64,000 bases of DNA from CAG-698 sp964385755. GTDB lineage: Bacteria; Bacillota_I; Bacilli_A; ML615J-28; CAG-698. Shown here piece after piece: positions 34,544 through 44,225 of the stretch. The stretch is taken from contig CAYLPZ010000004.1 in the NCBI GenBank assembly GCA_964385755.1, forward strand, positions 49,078-113,077. Reading direction: 5' to 3'. How positions within the stretch are numbered: the stretch's first letter is position 1; every line of letters starts with the position of its first letter. A model generated the notes under the pieces. The model made no database searches and was not told the origin of the DNA. It saw only the letters and a list, made by a program, of their open reading frames with translations. A program made the translations under genes and the position numbers.

Positions 34544-34775
34544 TTACTTAGAAGGAACAATCCAATATTTAAACTTGCTTTTTCCTTCACAATAACTAAA
34601 TAACTTTCTAATAATATATCTAAGACATACTAGCATAAATCCAGTTTCTATTTATTTGAAAGATTCTATAAGCTTTTACTTTATTATTATCATTTAACGC
34701 TTTTTTACAGCAATATTTGAAATAGCAACTATTACATCCGTTTATTAAAATATCAACCAAATTATATTTGCTCAT
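34544..34775 (-). pseudogene. Possible frameshifted gene remnant
   Basis: Two protein-like frames abut in the otherwise empty 34449-34830 gap. ATG 34775 begins MSKYNLVDILINGCNSCYFK and runs 51 codons, with five Cys, to a TAG at 34620. In the +1 frame 27 codons from 34627 end SYCEGKSKFKYWIVPSK before TAA. The Cys/Trp-rich text in successive frames suggests a frameshifted gene, but no family is recognised and chance frames are possible. Confidence 0.3.
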
Positions 34776-34830
34776 TAACTTAATAGTTACAATTTATTTC
34801 TTGAATATACAAAACCTAAATTATAATTTA

Positions 34831-35319
34831 TTATTCTTCTTTTTCAAATATTAATGATATACCAGTAATAATTAATATAATGCCTAGTATTATACATAGT
34901 GTATTGGTAAGTGAGTATCGTAATGAAATAAACAAACATCCACAAGCAATAGTTAATACAGGTGAAACAAAGCATAGTATTTTTCTTGATAGTTTATCTG
35001 TATGTTTTTGTAAACCTATTGCGAAATTAAATTTATAAATGCCCATGAATATCATTGCTATTCCACCAGCAAAGAATGCTATATTAATTATAGTAGCACC
35101 TAAGACTATTAGAAGTATTCCTATTATGATTTTAATTATTCCAAACGGTATTATTCCTTTTATTATTTCTAAGAAACCAAATAACAATAATACGATTCCC
35201 GCAACTATTATTGCTGTTTCTACAAATTTTGTTTTCATTATACATAAAAAAATACCTAAAATAATTACAACCAAACCATAAATAATATTTTTATTTTGTA
35301 ATGTATTATTTCTACTCAT
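34831..35319 (-). CDS. DUF308/HdeD-like membrane protein
   Basis: 162 residues with six hydrophobic helices and glycine-rich repeats GIVLLLFGFLEIIKGI, GILLIVLGATI, GGIAMIFMGIY and GIILIITGISLIF, the DUF308 pattern. The function of the family is unclear; in enterobacteria HdeD helps acid resistance. GAGGTGAT precedes the ATG at 35319. Divergent from pepT. Confidence 0.8.
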   Translation of the reverse strand: MSRNNTLQNKNIIYGLVVIILGIFLCIMKTKFVETAIIVAGIVLLLFGFLEIIKGIIPFGIIKIIIGILLIVLGATIINIAFFAGGIAMIFMGIYKFNFAIGLQKHTDKLSRKILCFVSPVLTIACGCLFISLRYSLTNTLCIILGIILIITGISLIFEKEE

Positions 35320-35362
35320 TTAAAATCACCTCGTAACTATTATACATTTTTTATTTAAAATA

Positions 35363-35393
35363 TTAAATAGTTATTTTAAAAATATGCTATAAT
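35363..35393 (+). promoter_or_regulatory. Extended -10 promoter of pepT
   Basis: TGCTATAAT (35385-35393) is a perfect extended -10; the -35 candidate TTAAAT (35363-35368) is weak and 19 nt away. Confidence 0.55.
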
Positions 35394-35424
35394 TATATAT
35401 ATATGTATATAGAAAGGTTTAGTT

Positions 35425-36657
35425 ATGAAAACAAATTGTGTAAAAAGATTTTTAGAATATGTAAGAGTAGATACTACATCCAATCCTTATAGTAATATGC
35501 ACCCATCAAGTAATAATATGTTTGAGTTTGCAGAAATATTAGTTGAAGATATGAAAAAACTTGGTTTAGAAGATGTTAGGATAACTGATAAATGTTATGT
35601 ATATGGAACTTTACCAGCAAATTCTCCAAATCTTCCTGGTATCGGTTTTATAGCACACATGGACACAAGCTTTGACTGTAGTGGGAAAAATGTAAATCCT
35701 ATAGTTCATAAAAACTATGATGGCAAAGATATTGTATTAAATGATTTATATACATTAAAAGTGTCTGAGTATCCTTTTTTAGAAAAAATGAAAGGGAAAA
35801 CTGTAATTACAACTGATGGTACTACTTTATTAGGAGCTGATGATAAAGCAGGTATTTGTGAGATTCTTGGTCTAATAGAAGCCATTAATACTAATAATTT
35901 TCCACATGGTATTATCAAAATTGCCTTTACGCCTGATGAAGAAATTGGTGAAGGTGCTGATTTCTTTGATGTCGAACAGTTTAAAAAAGATATTTCTTTT
36001 GCTTATACAGTTGATGGTGGTTTTATTGATGAAGTTGAATATGAGAACTTTAATGCGGCTAGTGCAGAAGTTACAATCAACGGATTTAATATTCATCCAG
36101 GAAGTGCAAAAGATAAAATGTTAAATAGTATAAGAATAGCTTATGAATTTGATGCTCTTTTACCTTCTGATGCTCGCCCTGAAAATACTGAAATGTATGA
36201 AGGATTTAATCACTTAAATAATGTTAGTGGAAATGTTGAACAAACCAAACTAAGTTATATAATTAGAAATCATGATATGAATAAATTTAACGAACAAAAG
36301 AAAGACTTTGAAAAAGCCAAAGAAATAATTAATAATAAATACAAAGAGTCTACTTGTGAATTAGAAATTAAAGATTCTTATTATAATATGGCAATTGAGC
36401 TTAGAGAAAAATATGGACTTCAAATGGTCGATTTAGCTCTTCAAGGAATAAAGAATGTTTTAGGTTTTGATGGAAAAACTTGTCCAATAAGAGGAGGAAC
36501 AGATGGAGCAAGATTAACATTTATGGGTCTTCCATGTCCAAATCTTGGAACTGGTGGTGCAAACTTTCATGGAAGATACGAATGCATTTGTGCTGAAGAT
36601 ATGGATAAAATGGTAGAGATATTATATGAGATAACAAGATTACATCAAATAAAATAG
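35425..36657 (+). CDS. pepT: Peptidase T (tripeptide aminopeptidase)
   Basis: 410 residues, full length M20B. Zinc-site motifs: IAHMDTS (His, Asp), LLGADDKAGI (bridging Asp), FTPDEEIGEGAD (catalytic Glu and metal Glu), YTVDGG (Asp) and GANFHGRYE (His). RGGTDGARLTFMGLPCPNLG is a family signature. It removes the N-terminal residue from tripeptides in the cytoplasm. AGAAAGG lies before ATG 35425. Confidence 0.96.
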   Translation: MKTNCVKRFLEYVRVDTTSNPYSNMHPSSNNMFEFAEILVEDMKKLGLEDVRITDKCYVYGTLPANSPNLPGIGFIAHMDTSFDCSGKNVNPIVHKNYDGKDIVLNDLYTLKVSEYPFLEKMKGKTVITTDGTTLLGADDKAGICEILGLIEAINTNNFPHGIIKIAFTPDEEIGEGADFFDVEQFKKDISFAYTVDGGFIDEVEYENFNAASAEVTINGFNIHPGSAKDKMLNSIRIAYEFDALLPSDARPENTEMYEGFNHLNNVSGNVEQTKLSYIIRNHDMNKFNEQKKDFEKAKEIINNKYKESTCELEIKDSYYNMAIELREKYGLQMVDLALQGIKNVLGFDGKTCPIRGGTDGARLTFMGLPCPNLGTGGANFHGRYECICAEDMDKMVEILYEITRLHQIK

Positions 36658-36680
36658 GAGCTTATGCTCCTATTTTTTAT
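36653..36680. terminator. Bidirectional terminator between pepT and the metal ATPase gene
   Basis: AATAGGAGC (36653-36661) pairs with GCTCCTATT (36666-36674); T run on the plus strand, TTATTT on the minus strand. Confidence 0.85.
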
Positions 36681-39130
36681 AGATCATCTTCTATAGTGTT
36701 ATTTATCTCTTTTTTTATTTTTCTAAATCTCTTAACTTTATATCTTAAGATTCTTAAAGTATTTAAGACAGCTAAAACACAAATACCAGAATCTGCAAAA
36801 ATAGCAATAACCATACCATAGCTTTCAAGCCACCCAAAAATGCCAATTAAAAGAGCAGCAACTTTAACTAAAATAGCAACAACAATGTTTTGTATAATAA
36901 TTGATTTAGTATATTTTGCTATTTCTATTGCATCCGATACTTTGTTTAAATCATCATCCATAATGACAATATCGCTTGCTTCTTTTACTTCATCAGCACT
37001 TATCATTCCTAATGAAATACCAACATCTGCAAGTTTCATTGATGGAATATCATTAACATCATCACCAACAAAAACAACATTTTTCTTTTTATTTTTTATA
37101 TAATCATATAATTTATTGTATTTATTATTAGCAGATAAACCACAGTAGTTTTCATTAAAATTTAGTTTTTTAGCAACTTCTTTACCTATTAATTCAGTAT
37201 CCCCTGTTAACAAAACTGTGTTAATATTACATTTATTTAGTGAGTCAATTAGACTTTCTGCTTCATCTCTAATGTCATCTAATACAACACCACTACCACA
37301 ATAAACACTATTAATTGCAACATAAATAACAAGCCCAATTTCTTTTGGAGTTGTATAACGAATGTTATAATCATCCATCAATGCGGCAGAACCAACCAAG
37401 ATGTTTTTCTTTCCTACTTTTATTTTTAATCCACGATTTTGAATTTCTTCAATAGAATCAAATTCTTCTAATGGAGATTTTCCACCAAGAATTACTGCCT
37501 CCGCAATAGGATGAGAAGCATATGCTTCTACTTTACTAAATACATCTTTTAATTCCTCTTCAGACATACCATTTTCAGGGTGAATCGAAGTAACTTTGAA
37601 ATTTCCTTTAGTAATTGTTCCTGTTTTATCAAAGACCACTGTTTCAACTCTTGAAAGTGCTTCTAAGTAATTGCCACCACGAACTAATATTCCGTTTTTA
37701 GACGCAATACCAATTCCAGCATAGAATCCTAAAGGAATTGAGATTACTAATGCGCATGGACATGAAACAACTAAAATTGTAAATGCGTTCATAAATACTT
37801 CTGTTGTGGAAAAAGAAGGAATAAATGACTCAATAATTGCAACTAATAAAGCAATAGAAAGTATGCAAGGTGTATAAATCTTAGAAAATTTAGTAATAAA
37901 CTGTTCAGACTTTGCTTGCTCTTTCTCCACATCTTTCGCAATATTCATTATTTTAGAAATAGTCGAATCTTTTTCTTTCTTTGTGACTTCAATGTTTACA
38001 ACCTTTGTTAAATTGATGGCTCCAGAAATAACTTCCTCACCAATATGACCTTCAAAAGTATTTTCCTTTCCAGTTAAATGAGTAATATCAAAACTACTTT
38101 CACCTTCAGAGATAATACCATCAAGTGGAATTGATTCGCCAACTTTAATAGTAACAATATCTCCAATCTCAACTGAGCTTATATCTTTCTTAGTTCCATC
38201 AACTAATTGTACATCTTTTTTACGTAAGCTCATTAAAGAATTAATTTGCTCTTTGCTTCTTGCAACTGCTCTGGATTGAAAATACTCACCAATCTTATAT
38301 AGAATGATAACCATAATTGCCTCAACTGCCTCACCCATTATTAGTGAACCTAACGAAGCAACTACCATTAAAGTACTTTCGCCAAAAATATTTTTATGAA
38401 ATATTCCATAAACTGCACTTGCTAAAATATCTATTGATATAAATAAATAACTAATACATAAGAATACATCTAATAAAACATTATCAACACCAAAAATATG
38501 AATTCCTGCACACACTGCAAAAATAATTAAACCAATATAAAACAAAATTTTTTTAACTAATTTTACCTCATCAGATTCTTTTTGTTTATGATGTTGACAA
38601 GATGGGCAATCACAATTTATATTACTACGTTCAAAATTATTCGATAAATTATTAGGAACAAAATTATTGTAATTTGATGTATCTACTTTTTCAACTTTTG
38701 CATCCTCATCGACTGATTTAACGATCTTTGATACTACCTTATATAATTCAAACTTATCTTTGTGTTTGATATATATTTTCTTAGTGTAAAAATCAACTTG
38801 TGCTTCTATAACTTCTTTACGTTTGTTAAGTTTCTTTTCAACCTCAGCAGCACAATTTGGACAATCAATATCATCAAAATTATATTCATCGATGATGATA
38901 CTTTTAAGATTTGCTAAGTGTGAATTATGTTGTTTTTCTCTACTGACTGTCTCAACTAATGAATTAACTTCCTCAGCAGATAAATCTTTTGTGCTAATGA
39001 TTGTAATAGTCTTGTTGTCAAAATCTATTAAAACATCTTTGACATATGGTTTCTTTTCTATTTCTTCTAAAATCACATTTGCACATTCGGGGCAAGTTAA
39101 TTTTTCATTATAGAAAGTTTTCTTAAACAT
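36677..39130 (-). CDS. P1B heavy-metal P-type ATPase (zinc/cadmium type) with TGK in place of TGE
   Basis: 817 residues. Two N-terminal HMA-like domains carry CPEC (13-16) and CPNC (90-93); a third cluster CDCPSCQHH lies at 173-181. The metal-path motif is SCPCA (CPC 457-459). DKTGT has phosphorylated Asp 501, SHPIAEA is the HP motif and GDDVNDIPSM the hinge. FADSGICVLAVLNTLR in the last helices fits the Asp-containing Zn/Cd/Pb class (CadA/ZntA). The actuator motif LTGES reads LTGKEN (353-357), so the Glu that drives dephosphorylation is replaced by Lys. The pump exports metal if active. GAGGTGA precedes ATG 39130. Confidence 0.88.
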   Translation of the reverse strand: MFKKTFYNEKLTCPECANVILEEIEKKPYVKDVLIDFDNKTITIISTKDLSAEEVNSLVETVSREKQHNSHLANLKSIIIDEYNFDDIDCPNCAAEVEKKLNKRKEVIEAQVDFYTKKIYIKHKDKFELYKVVSKIVKSVDEDAKVEKVDTSNYNNFVPNNLSNNFERSNINCDCPSCQHHKQKESDEVKLVKKILFYIGLIIFAVCAGIHIFGVDNVLLDVFLCISYLFISIDILASAVYGIFHKNIFGESTLMVVASLGSLIMGEAVEAIMVIILYKIGEYFQSRAVARSKEQINSLMSLRKKDVQLVDGTKKDISSVEIGDIVTIKVGESIPLDGIISEGESSFDITHLTGKENTFEGHIGEEVISGAINLTKVVNIEVTKKEKDSTISKIMNIAKDVEKEQAKSEQFITKFSKIYTPCILSIALLVAIIESFIPSFSTTEVFMNAFTILVVSCPCALVISIPLGFYAGIGIASKNGILVRGGNYLEALSRVETVVFDKTGTITKGNFKVTSIHPENGMSEEELKDVFSKVEAYASHPIAEAVILGGKSPLEEFDSIEEIQNRGLKIKVGKKNILVGSAALMDDYNIRYTTPKEIGLVIYVAINSVYCGSGVVLDDIRDEAESLIDSLNKCNINTVLLTGDTELIGKEVAKKLNFNENYCGLSANNKYNKLYDYIKNKKKNVVFVGDDVNDIPSMKLADVGISLGMISADEVKEASDIVIMDDDLNKVSDAIEIAKYTKSIIIQNIVVAILVKVAALLIGIFGWLESYGMVIAIFADSGICVLAVLNTLRILRYKVKRFRKIKKEINNTIEDDL

Positions 39131-39153
39131 AAATTCACCTCTTTTGCTTTAGT

Positions 39154-39182
39154 ATAATATCACAAAATAAAATTATAATCAA
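39154..39182 (-). promoter_or_regulatory. Sigma-A promoter of the heavy-metal ATPase gene
   Basis: TTGATT (39182-39177), 17-nt spacer, TATTAT (39159-39154) on the minus strand; it begins only 6 nt after the stop of the upstream ABC gene. No terminator separates them. Confidence 0.6.
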
Positions 39183-39187
39183 TATTC

Positions 39188-40933
39188 TTATGCATTTTCA
39201 AATTGTGAATTATAAAGTTGATAATAAAAACCTTTTTTCTTAATTAATTCAAGATGGTTGCCTTTTTCAATTATGTTACCATCTTTTAATACTAATATAA
39301 CATCTGCTTCTTTTATTGTAGAAAGTCGATGAGCTACAATAAAACTAGTTTTACCCTTCATGAGTTTTTCAAAAGCACTTGAAATCTTTAATTCTGTACG
39401 CGTATCAATTGATGAAGTTGCTTCATCAAGTATTAACATTGGCGGATTCGCAAGCATTATTCTTGTTATACATAATAACTGCATTTCACCTGTAGAAAGT
39501 AAACTTGCACCATCACCTATTATTGTATCATAACCATTTGGAAGCCTTTCTATAAAATTATTTGCGAAAGTCTCTTTACTTGCTTTGATTACATCTTCTT
39601 TTGTTGCATTTTTATTACCCATTATTATGTTTTCATAAACAGTTCCATACTTAATATATGTGTCTTGTAAAACCATACCATAATTATTACGAAGTGATGA
39701 TCTAGTAATTGTATCAATTTCTTGATTATCAACTTCAATAATACCACTAGAAGGATTATAAAAACGCATAAGAAGATTAATTATTGTTGTTTTGCCGGCT
39801 CCTGTTGGTCCAACAATTGCAACTCTCATTCCCTTTTTAACGTGTAGATTAAAATCAGTAATTAACTTTTGTCCTTCTCTATATGAAAAATATACATTAT
39901 GAAAATCTACATTACCTAATACATCTTTTAACACAACAGCATCTTTTGGATCTTTTTCTTCTTCTAAATTAACAATCTCAAATACTTTTTTTGCACAAAC
40001 AAAAGCATTTTGAAGCTCAGTAATTACACTTGAAATGTTATTAAATGGTTTCATAAATTCTTTAGAATAACTTAAAAGAACAGAAAGCGAACCTATTGTT
40101 AATACAAGACCAAATGGAGATTTTATAATTACATAAGTACCAACAAAACATACAAAAGCATAAATTATAGCATTTACAAATCTTGTAGAAGGATTAACTA
40201 AACTGCTATAAAATATTGCTTTCAAGGAACTATCCTTAAGTTCATTATTTAGTTTTTGAAAATCTACTTTATTTATTTTTTCATGAGAGAATGATTGAAC
40301 AACTTTTAAATTATTAATCATTTCATCTGCAAAACCTGTTATTTTAGCTTTTGCGTTTGTTTGCTTTTCAAAATATTTATGTGTCTTAGATGAAATAAAC
40401 TTTGCAACAAAAATAGATAGTGGTGTAAGAATACATACTACTAAAGCTATTAAATAGTTTTTTACAAACATAATTATCATTGTCCCAAGTATTGTAATAA
40501 TGCCTGTAAATAGCTCAGTAAATCCAAGTAATAGTCCATCAGCAAACACATCAACATCACTTATTACATGAGACACAATATCACCATGAGAATGAGAGTC
40601 AATGTATTTAAGTGGTGCTTTTGTTATTTTATAAAAAGCATCACGCCTAATATCTTTTGTAATTTTATATGTGATATCATTATTTAATAAACCAAATAAC
40701 CACTGGAAGATAAATAAACATATAATTAGGATAATAATTACAATTACATTTTCTTTTATTACATCATATAGAATAACTCCACTATCTAAAATTGCATCAA
40801 TACTATTTCCAATATAAACAGGAATTAGAAGTGTTGCAACTACTGTTAGAATAGATAATAAGAAAATTAGAATAACTTCATGATAGTACTTTTTTAAATA
40901 ACTTAATATTTGTCTTATTGTTTTATTATACAT
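39188..40933 (-). CDS. ABC exporter half-transporter, catalytic-Glu subunit
   Basis: 581 residues from ATG 40933 (AAGGAG upstream). Six membrane helices in residues 1-310, then an ATPase domain with GPTGAGKTT (Walker A) and LILDEATSSID (Walker B with catalytic Glu). The signature loop, LSGGQ in most ABC proteins, reads LSTGE. Together with the next gene upstream it forms a heterodimeric type IV exporter like BmrCD or TM287/288, in which one of the two ATP sites is degenerate. Substrate unknown; drugs or lipids in relatives. Starts 1 nt after its partner stops. Confidence 0.9.
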   Translation of the reverse strand: MYNKTIRQILSYLKKYYHEVILIFLLSILTVVATLLIPVYIGNSIDAILDSGVILYDVIKENVIVIIILIICLFIFQWLFGLLNNDITYKITKDIRRDAFYKITKAPLKYIDSHSHGDIVSHVISDVDVFADGLLLGFTELFTGIITILGTMIIMFVKNYLIALVVCILTPLSIFVAKFISSKTHKYFEKQTNAKAKITGFADEMINNLKVVQSFSHEKINKVDFQKLNNELKDSSLKAIFYSSLVNPSTRFVNAIIYAFVCFVGTYVIIKSPFGLVLTIGSLSVLLSYSKEFMKPFNNISSVITELQNAFVCAKKVFEIVNLEEEKDPKDAVVLKDVLGNVDFHNVYFSYREGQKLITDFNLHVKKGMRVAIVGPTGAGKTTIINLLMRFYNPSSGIIEVDNQEIDTITRSSLRNNYGMVLQDTYIKYGTVYENIIMGNKNATKEDVIKASKETFANNFIERLPNGYDTIIGDGASLLSTGEMQLLCITRIMLANPPMLILDEATSSIDTRTELKISSAFEKLMKGKTSFIVAHRLSTIKEADVILVLKDGNIIEKGNHLELIKKKGFYYQLYNSQFENA

Positions 40934-40934
40934 A

Positions 40935-42662
40935 TTATTCCTCTCCTTTCTTGAATTGAGAGTCATAAATCTCTTTATAAATAAGACTATTTTTTAATAA
41001 TTCATCATGCGTACCAATGCCTACCATGTTACCATTATCTAGTACAATAATTTTATCTGCGTTCATTACTGCACTAGTTCTTTGTGATACGATAAATGTA
41101 ATTGGTGGATTAGGTATATTTTTTATTGCTTTTCGCAAATTTAAATCAGTAATATAATCTAACGCAGAAGCACTATCATCTAAAATAAGTACTTTAGGTC
41201 TTCCTACTAACGCTCTTGCGATTGATAGTCTTTGTCTTTGCCCACCAGAAAAATTAGTTCCATTTTGTGCAACTTCTGAATCTAAACCATCAGGATGTGA
41301 AAGTAAGATGTCACGGCACTGAGCACACTCTAAAGCATCATATAGTTCTTCGTCTTTCGCATTTGCTTTGCGCCATCTTAAGTTATCACGAATAGTACCT
41401 TTAAATAAGACTGCCTTTTGCATTACATAACTAACATTATTGCGTAGAGCTTCTAAAGGAATAGAGGCAATATCTTCATTGTTGATTAATATTTTCCCTT
41501 TAGATACATCATAAAAGTGACCAAGTAAATTTATTAAACTAGTCTTCCCACTACCAGTACCACCAATAATACCGATACTTTCTCCAGATTTACATTCAAA
41601 GTTTATATTTTTTAGGGTGTACCCTTGTTGTCCTTGATATTTGAAATATACATGATCAAACTTAATGGTAATTTCATCTTTAAAATTAACCTCTTTTTCT
41701 TCAGCCATAGCTAGTGAAGATTCTAAACTAAGAGTATTAGAAATACGATTTGCGCAGGCTAGTGACTTAGAAAGCAAAATAACAAGATTAGCAAACTTAA
41801 CTAGCTCTACTAAAATCTGTGTCATGTAATTATATAAGGCTAAAACATCGCCTTGTAAGATAAACCCACTTTCTACTTGTTTCGCACCAATATATACAAC
41901 TAGAACAATCCCGACATTAATTAACGCATATGATAATGGATTAAGTAGTGTAGATAATATACTAACCTTCTTTTGCTTATTATATAGATTATTAAGCGTG
42001 TCATTGAAATCATTATTTTCATCATCTTCCATTGTGAAAGCACGAATTACTCTTGCACCTTGTAAATTCTCCTTTGTTTTTAAAGTTACCTTATCAAGAT
42101 TTTTTTGAATATCTTTATAACCGGTTTTTGTATAATTTAATACAAAGAAAATAATAAAGCCTAAAATTGGAACTAATGCTAAGAATACTAAACCTGCTTT
42201 TGCATTAACAATAAAAGCCATCACTACGGCACCAACAACTACAAATGGAGAACGTAAGAATAAACGTAAAAACATATTCACACCATTTTGTAATTGATTT
42301 ACATCTGAGTTAAGTTGATTAATTAGAGTAGCTGTACCAAGTTTATCTATTTCAGAAAATGATAAACTTTGTATTTTATCAAATACTTCTTCTCTTACAT
42401 TATAAGCAAAACCAGTAGCTGCTTTTGCGCTAAAGTATTGAGCTGTAACTGAGCAAATTAATCCAACTAATCCTAGTGCTATCATCAATAAAACCATTGG
42501 AATAATATAAGATAATCCTCTATCTTCTTTAATTCCAATATTTATGATATTTGCAAGGACAAGAGGTACTAATAGTTCAAAAATTGCCTCTAAAAATTTA
42601 AACAAAGGCCCAAGTATTGCTTCTTTTTTATATGCTTTTAAATGCTTTAATAACCTTTTCAT
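40935..42662 (-). CDS. ABC exporter half-transporter, non-catalytic subunit
   Basis: 575 residues. Six membrane helices, then GGTGSGKTS (Walker A), FSGGQRQRLSIARAL (intact signature) and LILDDSASALD, where Asp replaces the catalytic Glu after Walker B. This pairs with the altered signature of the partner to make one degenerate and one active ATP site, as known for heterodimeric exporters. AGGTGA precedes ATG 42662. Confidence 0.9.
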   Translation of the reverse strand: MKRLLKHLKAYKKEAILGPLFKFLEAIFELLVPLVLANIINIGIKEDRGLSYIIPMVLLMIALGLVGLICSVTAQYFSAKAATGFAYNVREEVFDKIQSLSFSEIDKLGTATLINQLNSDVNQLQNGVNMFLRLFLRSPFVVVGAVVMAFIVNAKAGLVFLALVPILGFIIFFVLNYTKTGYKDIQKNLDKVTLKTKENLQGARVIRAFTMEDDENNDFNDTLNNLYNKQKKVSILSTLLNPLSYALINVGIVLVVYIGAKQVESGFILQGDVLALYNYMTQILVELVKFANLVILLSKSLACANRISNTLSLESSLAMAEEKEVNFKDEITIKFDHVYFKYQGQQGYTLKNINFECKSGESIGIIGGTGSGKTSLINLLGHFYDVSKGKILINNEDIASIPLEALRNNVSYVMQKAVLFKGTIRDNLRWRKANAKDEELYDALECAQCRDILLSHPDGLDSEVAQNGTNFSGGQRQRLSIARALVGRPKVLILDDSASALDYITDLNLRKAIKNIPNPPITFIVSQRTSAVMNADKIIVLDNGNMVGIGTHDELLKNSLIYKEIYDSQFKKGEE

Positions 42663-42752
42663 ATTTTTTCACCTATTATATTATTATATACTTTTTTGAA
42701 TTTTTTTTCAATGTAAAATAATAATATAAAATGTCATTATTATTTATAAATA

Positions 42753-42782
42753 ATAATTAAAAACGAACATTTTCATGCTCGT
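42753..42782 (-). terminator. Terminator after the SDR gene
   Basis: ACGAGCAT (42782-42775) pairs with ATGTTCGT (42770-42763), then TTTTAATT. Confidence 0.8.
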
Positions 42783-42784
42783 CT

Positions 42785-43429
42785 TTACCATATAAAATTA
42801 AACTTTCCTGCTTCTCCATTATCAACAAGGACATCTTGTCCTGTCATTGATTTATTTACTACAGTAATAAAATAAGCCCATTTTCCAATTTCTTCAACAT
42901 CTGCCCATTTATTAAGTAATGTTTCTTTTAATACTTTATCATATAATTCTTTATTTTTAAGAATATGACTATTCATTTCATTATTAACTCCTCCTGGGCT
43001 TAAAGAGTTACAAGTAGCTTGGTATTTAGATAATCTTTGTGCTGTATTTTTCATGTATGCTACAACACCGCCCTTTGATGCAGCATACTCAGGAAACTCT
43101 GATCCAGTTTGAGCACTTGCACTAGCAATAAATAAAACTGATTTAATAGAATCTTGAAAAGCATATTTTTCAGTTACTTTAATTGTTCCTTTCAAGTTCA
43201 CATCAATATCATTATTATTTTGTACTCCCGCATTATTTATTAATATCTCAACATCATCTATTTTAGGAAATTCATCAAAGGCAATATTGCATAGATAATG
43301 AGTATAGTTAATATTCTCAATTGTGCTTTTTAGCACATCCAAACCTATGACTTCATGACTATTTTTTAAAAATTCAATTGCTATTTGTTTTCCTATGCCT
43401 CTAGATGTTCCTGTTATTAATACCTTCAT
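42785..43429 (-). CDS. Short-chain dehydrogenase/reductase
   Basis: 214 residues, slightly short for a classical SDR. TGTSRGIG (cofactor loop) near the N-terminus, INNAG, a Ser in IASASAQ and YAASKGG (catalytic Tyr, Lys) are present; SPGGV follows. The Arg in TSRGIG and the loop suggest NADP use, uncertain. Overlaps the upstream transporter gene by 29 nt, so both are under riboswitch control. The substrate is unknown; nothing links it to queuosine except context. Confidence 0.88.
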   Translation of the reverse strand: MKVLITGTSRGIGKQIAIEFLKNSHEVIGLDVLKSTIENINYTHYLCNIAFDEFPKIDDVEILINNAGVQNNNDIDVNLKGTIKVTEKYAFQDSIKSVLFIASASAQTGSEFPEYAASKGGVVAYMKNTAQRLSKYQATCNSLSPGGVNNEMNSHILKNKELYDKVLKETLLNKWADVEEIGKWAYFITVVNKSMTGQDVLVDNGEAGKFNFIW

Positions 43430-44204
43430 TATTATCTATACCTTTCTTCATGTTTCTATATATTATATATTCAGATCCAACATTTTGTTCTTTCCATCTT
43501 CTTGTTATTCTATAGCCAATAGGCGAAAAGATTATCTCACAAACAAGCTCAAAAAGCATTCCCATTACCGAGCACGTTAAACACTGCGTAATAGTCCAGC
43601 CAAAAAATATACGACTTACTATTAACGAAAAAACTAGATTATCCACAAATTGCCCAATCATTGTAGAGATGTATGTTCTAACTACATATGCTTTAATACC
43701 ATCTGGATTTTTAATAAAAATCTTTCCGAGAAGATAATTAATATTATTATTTACAAAAGCTGATGTAATAAATGCAATTGAGCTACCTAACAAAATATAC
43801 CATGTCCCACTAATAGTATTGTTTAAAGCGTTATTAATAGCATCAGGATAAATTGTATCAAATGACTCACCCCATGAGCCAGGAATAATTGAACCTAAAA
43901 AGAATAATAAAGCAATAAATAAATTGCATAGTAGTCCGAAAAGTGATAAAATTGTTGCTTCTTTAGGACCAAAGTGCTTTGTTACAATATCCATAGATAA
44001 AAACACTATCCATGATACTATTATCCCTGCATCTAGCGCTAGAAAAGAAACATTTAAATCAATTGATTTATTAGCAAGAAGATTCATTGTCACTACTGCA
44101 ATTACAAAAAAAGCAACAAGTGGTGAGGGAATGTTTCTTAACAACATTTTTGAATCAATAAATAATTCTTTTATTTTGTTTTGTTTTTTAGTTTTTGTAT
44201 ACAT
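43401..44204 (-). CDS. Queuosine-precursor transporter, VUT/YhhQ family
   Basis: 267 residues with about six membrane helices. VUT family hallmarks: SMDIVTKHFGPKEA after the second helix and STMIGQFVDNLVFSLIVSR. YhhQ imports preQ0/preQ1 for queuosine in tRNA. GGAGG lies before ATG 44204. The 5' leader carries a preQ1-I-like aptamer, which supports the substrate. Confidence 0.88.
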   Translation of the reverse strand: MYTKTKKQNKIKELFIDSKMLLRNIPSPLVAFFVIAVVTMNLLANKSIDLNVSFLALDAGIIVSWIVFLSMDIVTKHFGPKEATILSLFGLLCNLFIALLFFLGSIIPGSWGESFDTIYPDAINNALNNTISGTWYILLGSSIAFITSAFVNNNINYLLGKIFIKNPDGIKAYVVRTYISTMIGQFVDNLVFSLIVSRIFFGWTITQCLTCSVMGMLFELVCEIIFSPIGYRITRRWKEQNVGSEYIIYRNMKKGIDNNEGINNRNI

Positions 44205-44225
44205 AAAACCTCCAATAATTAAGGC

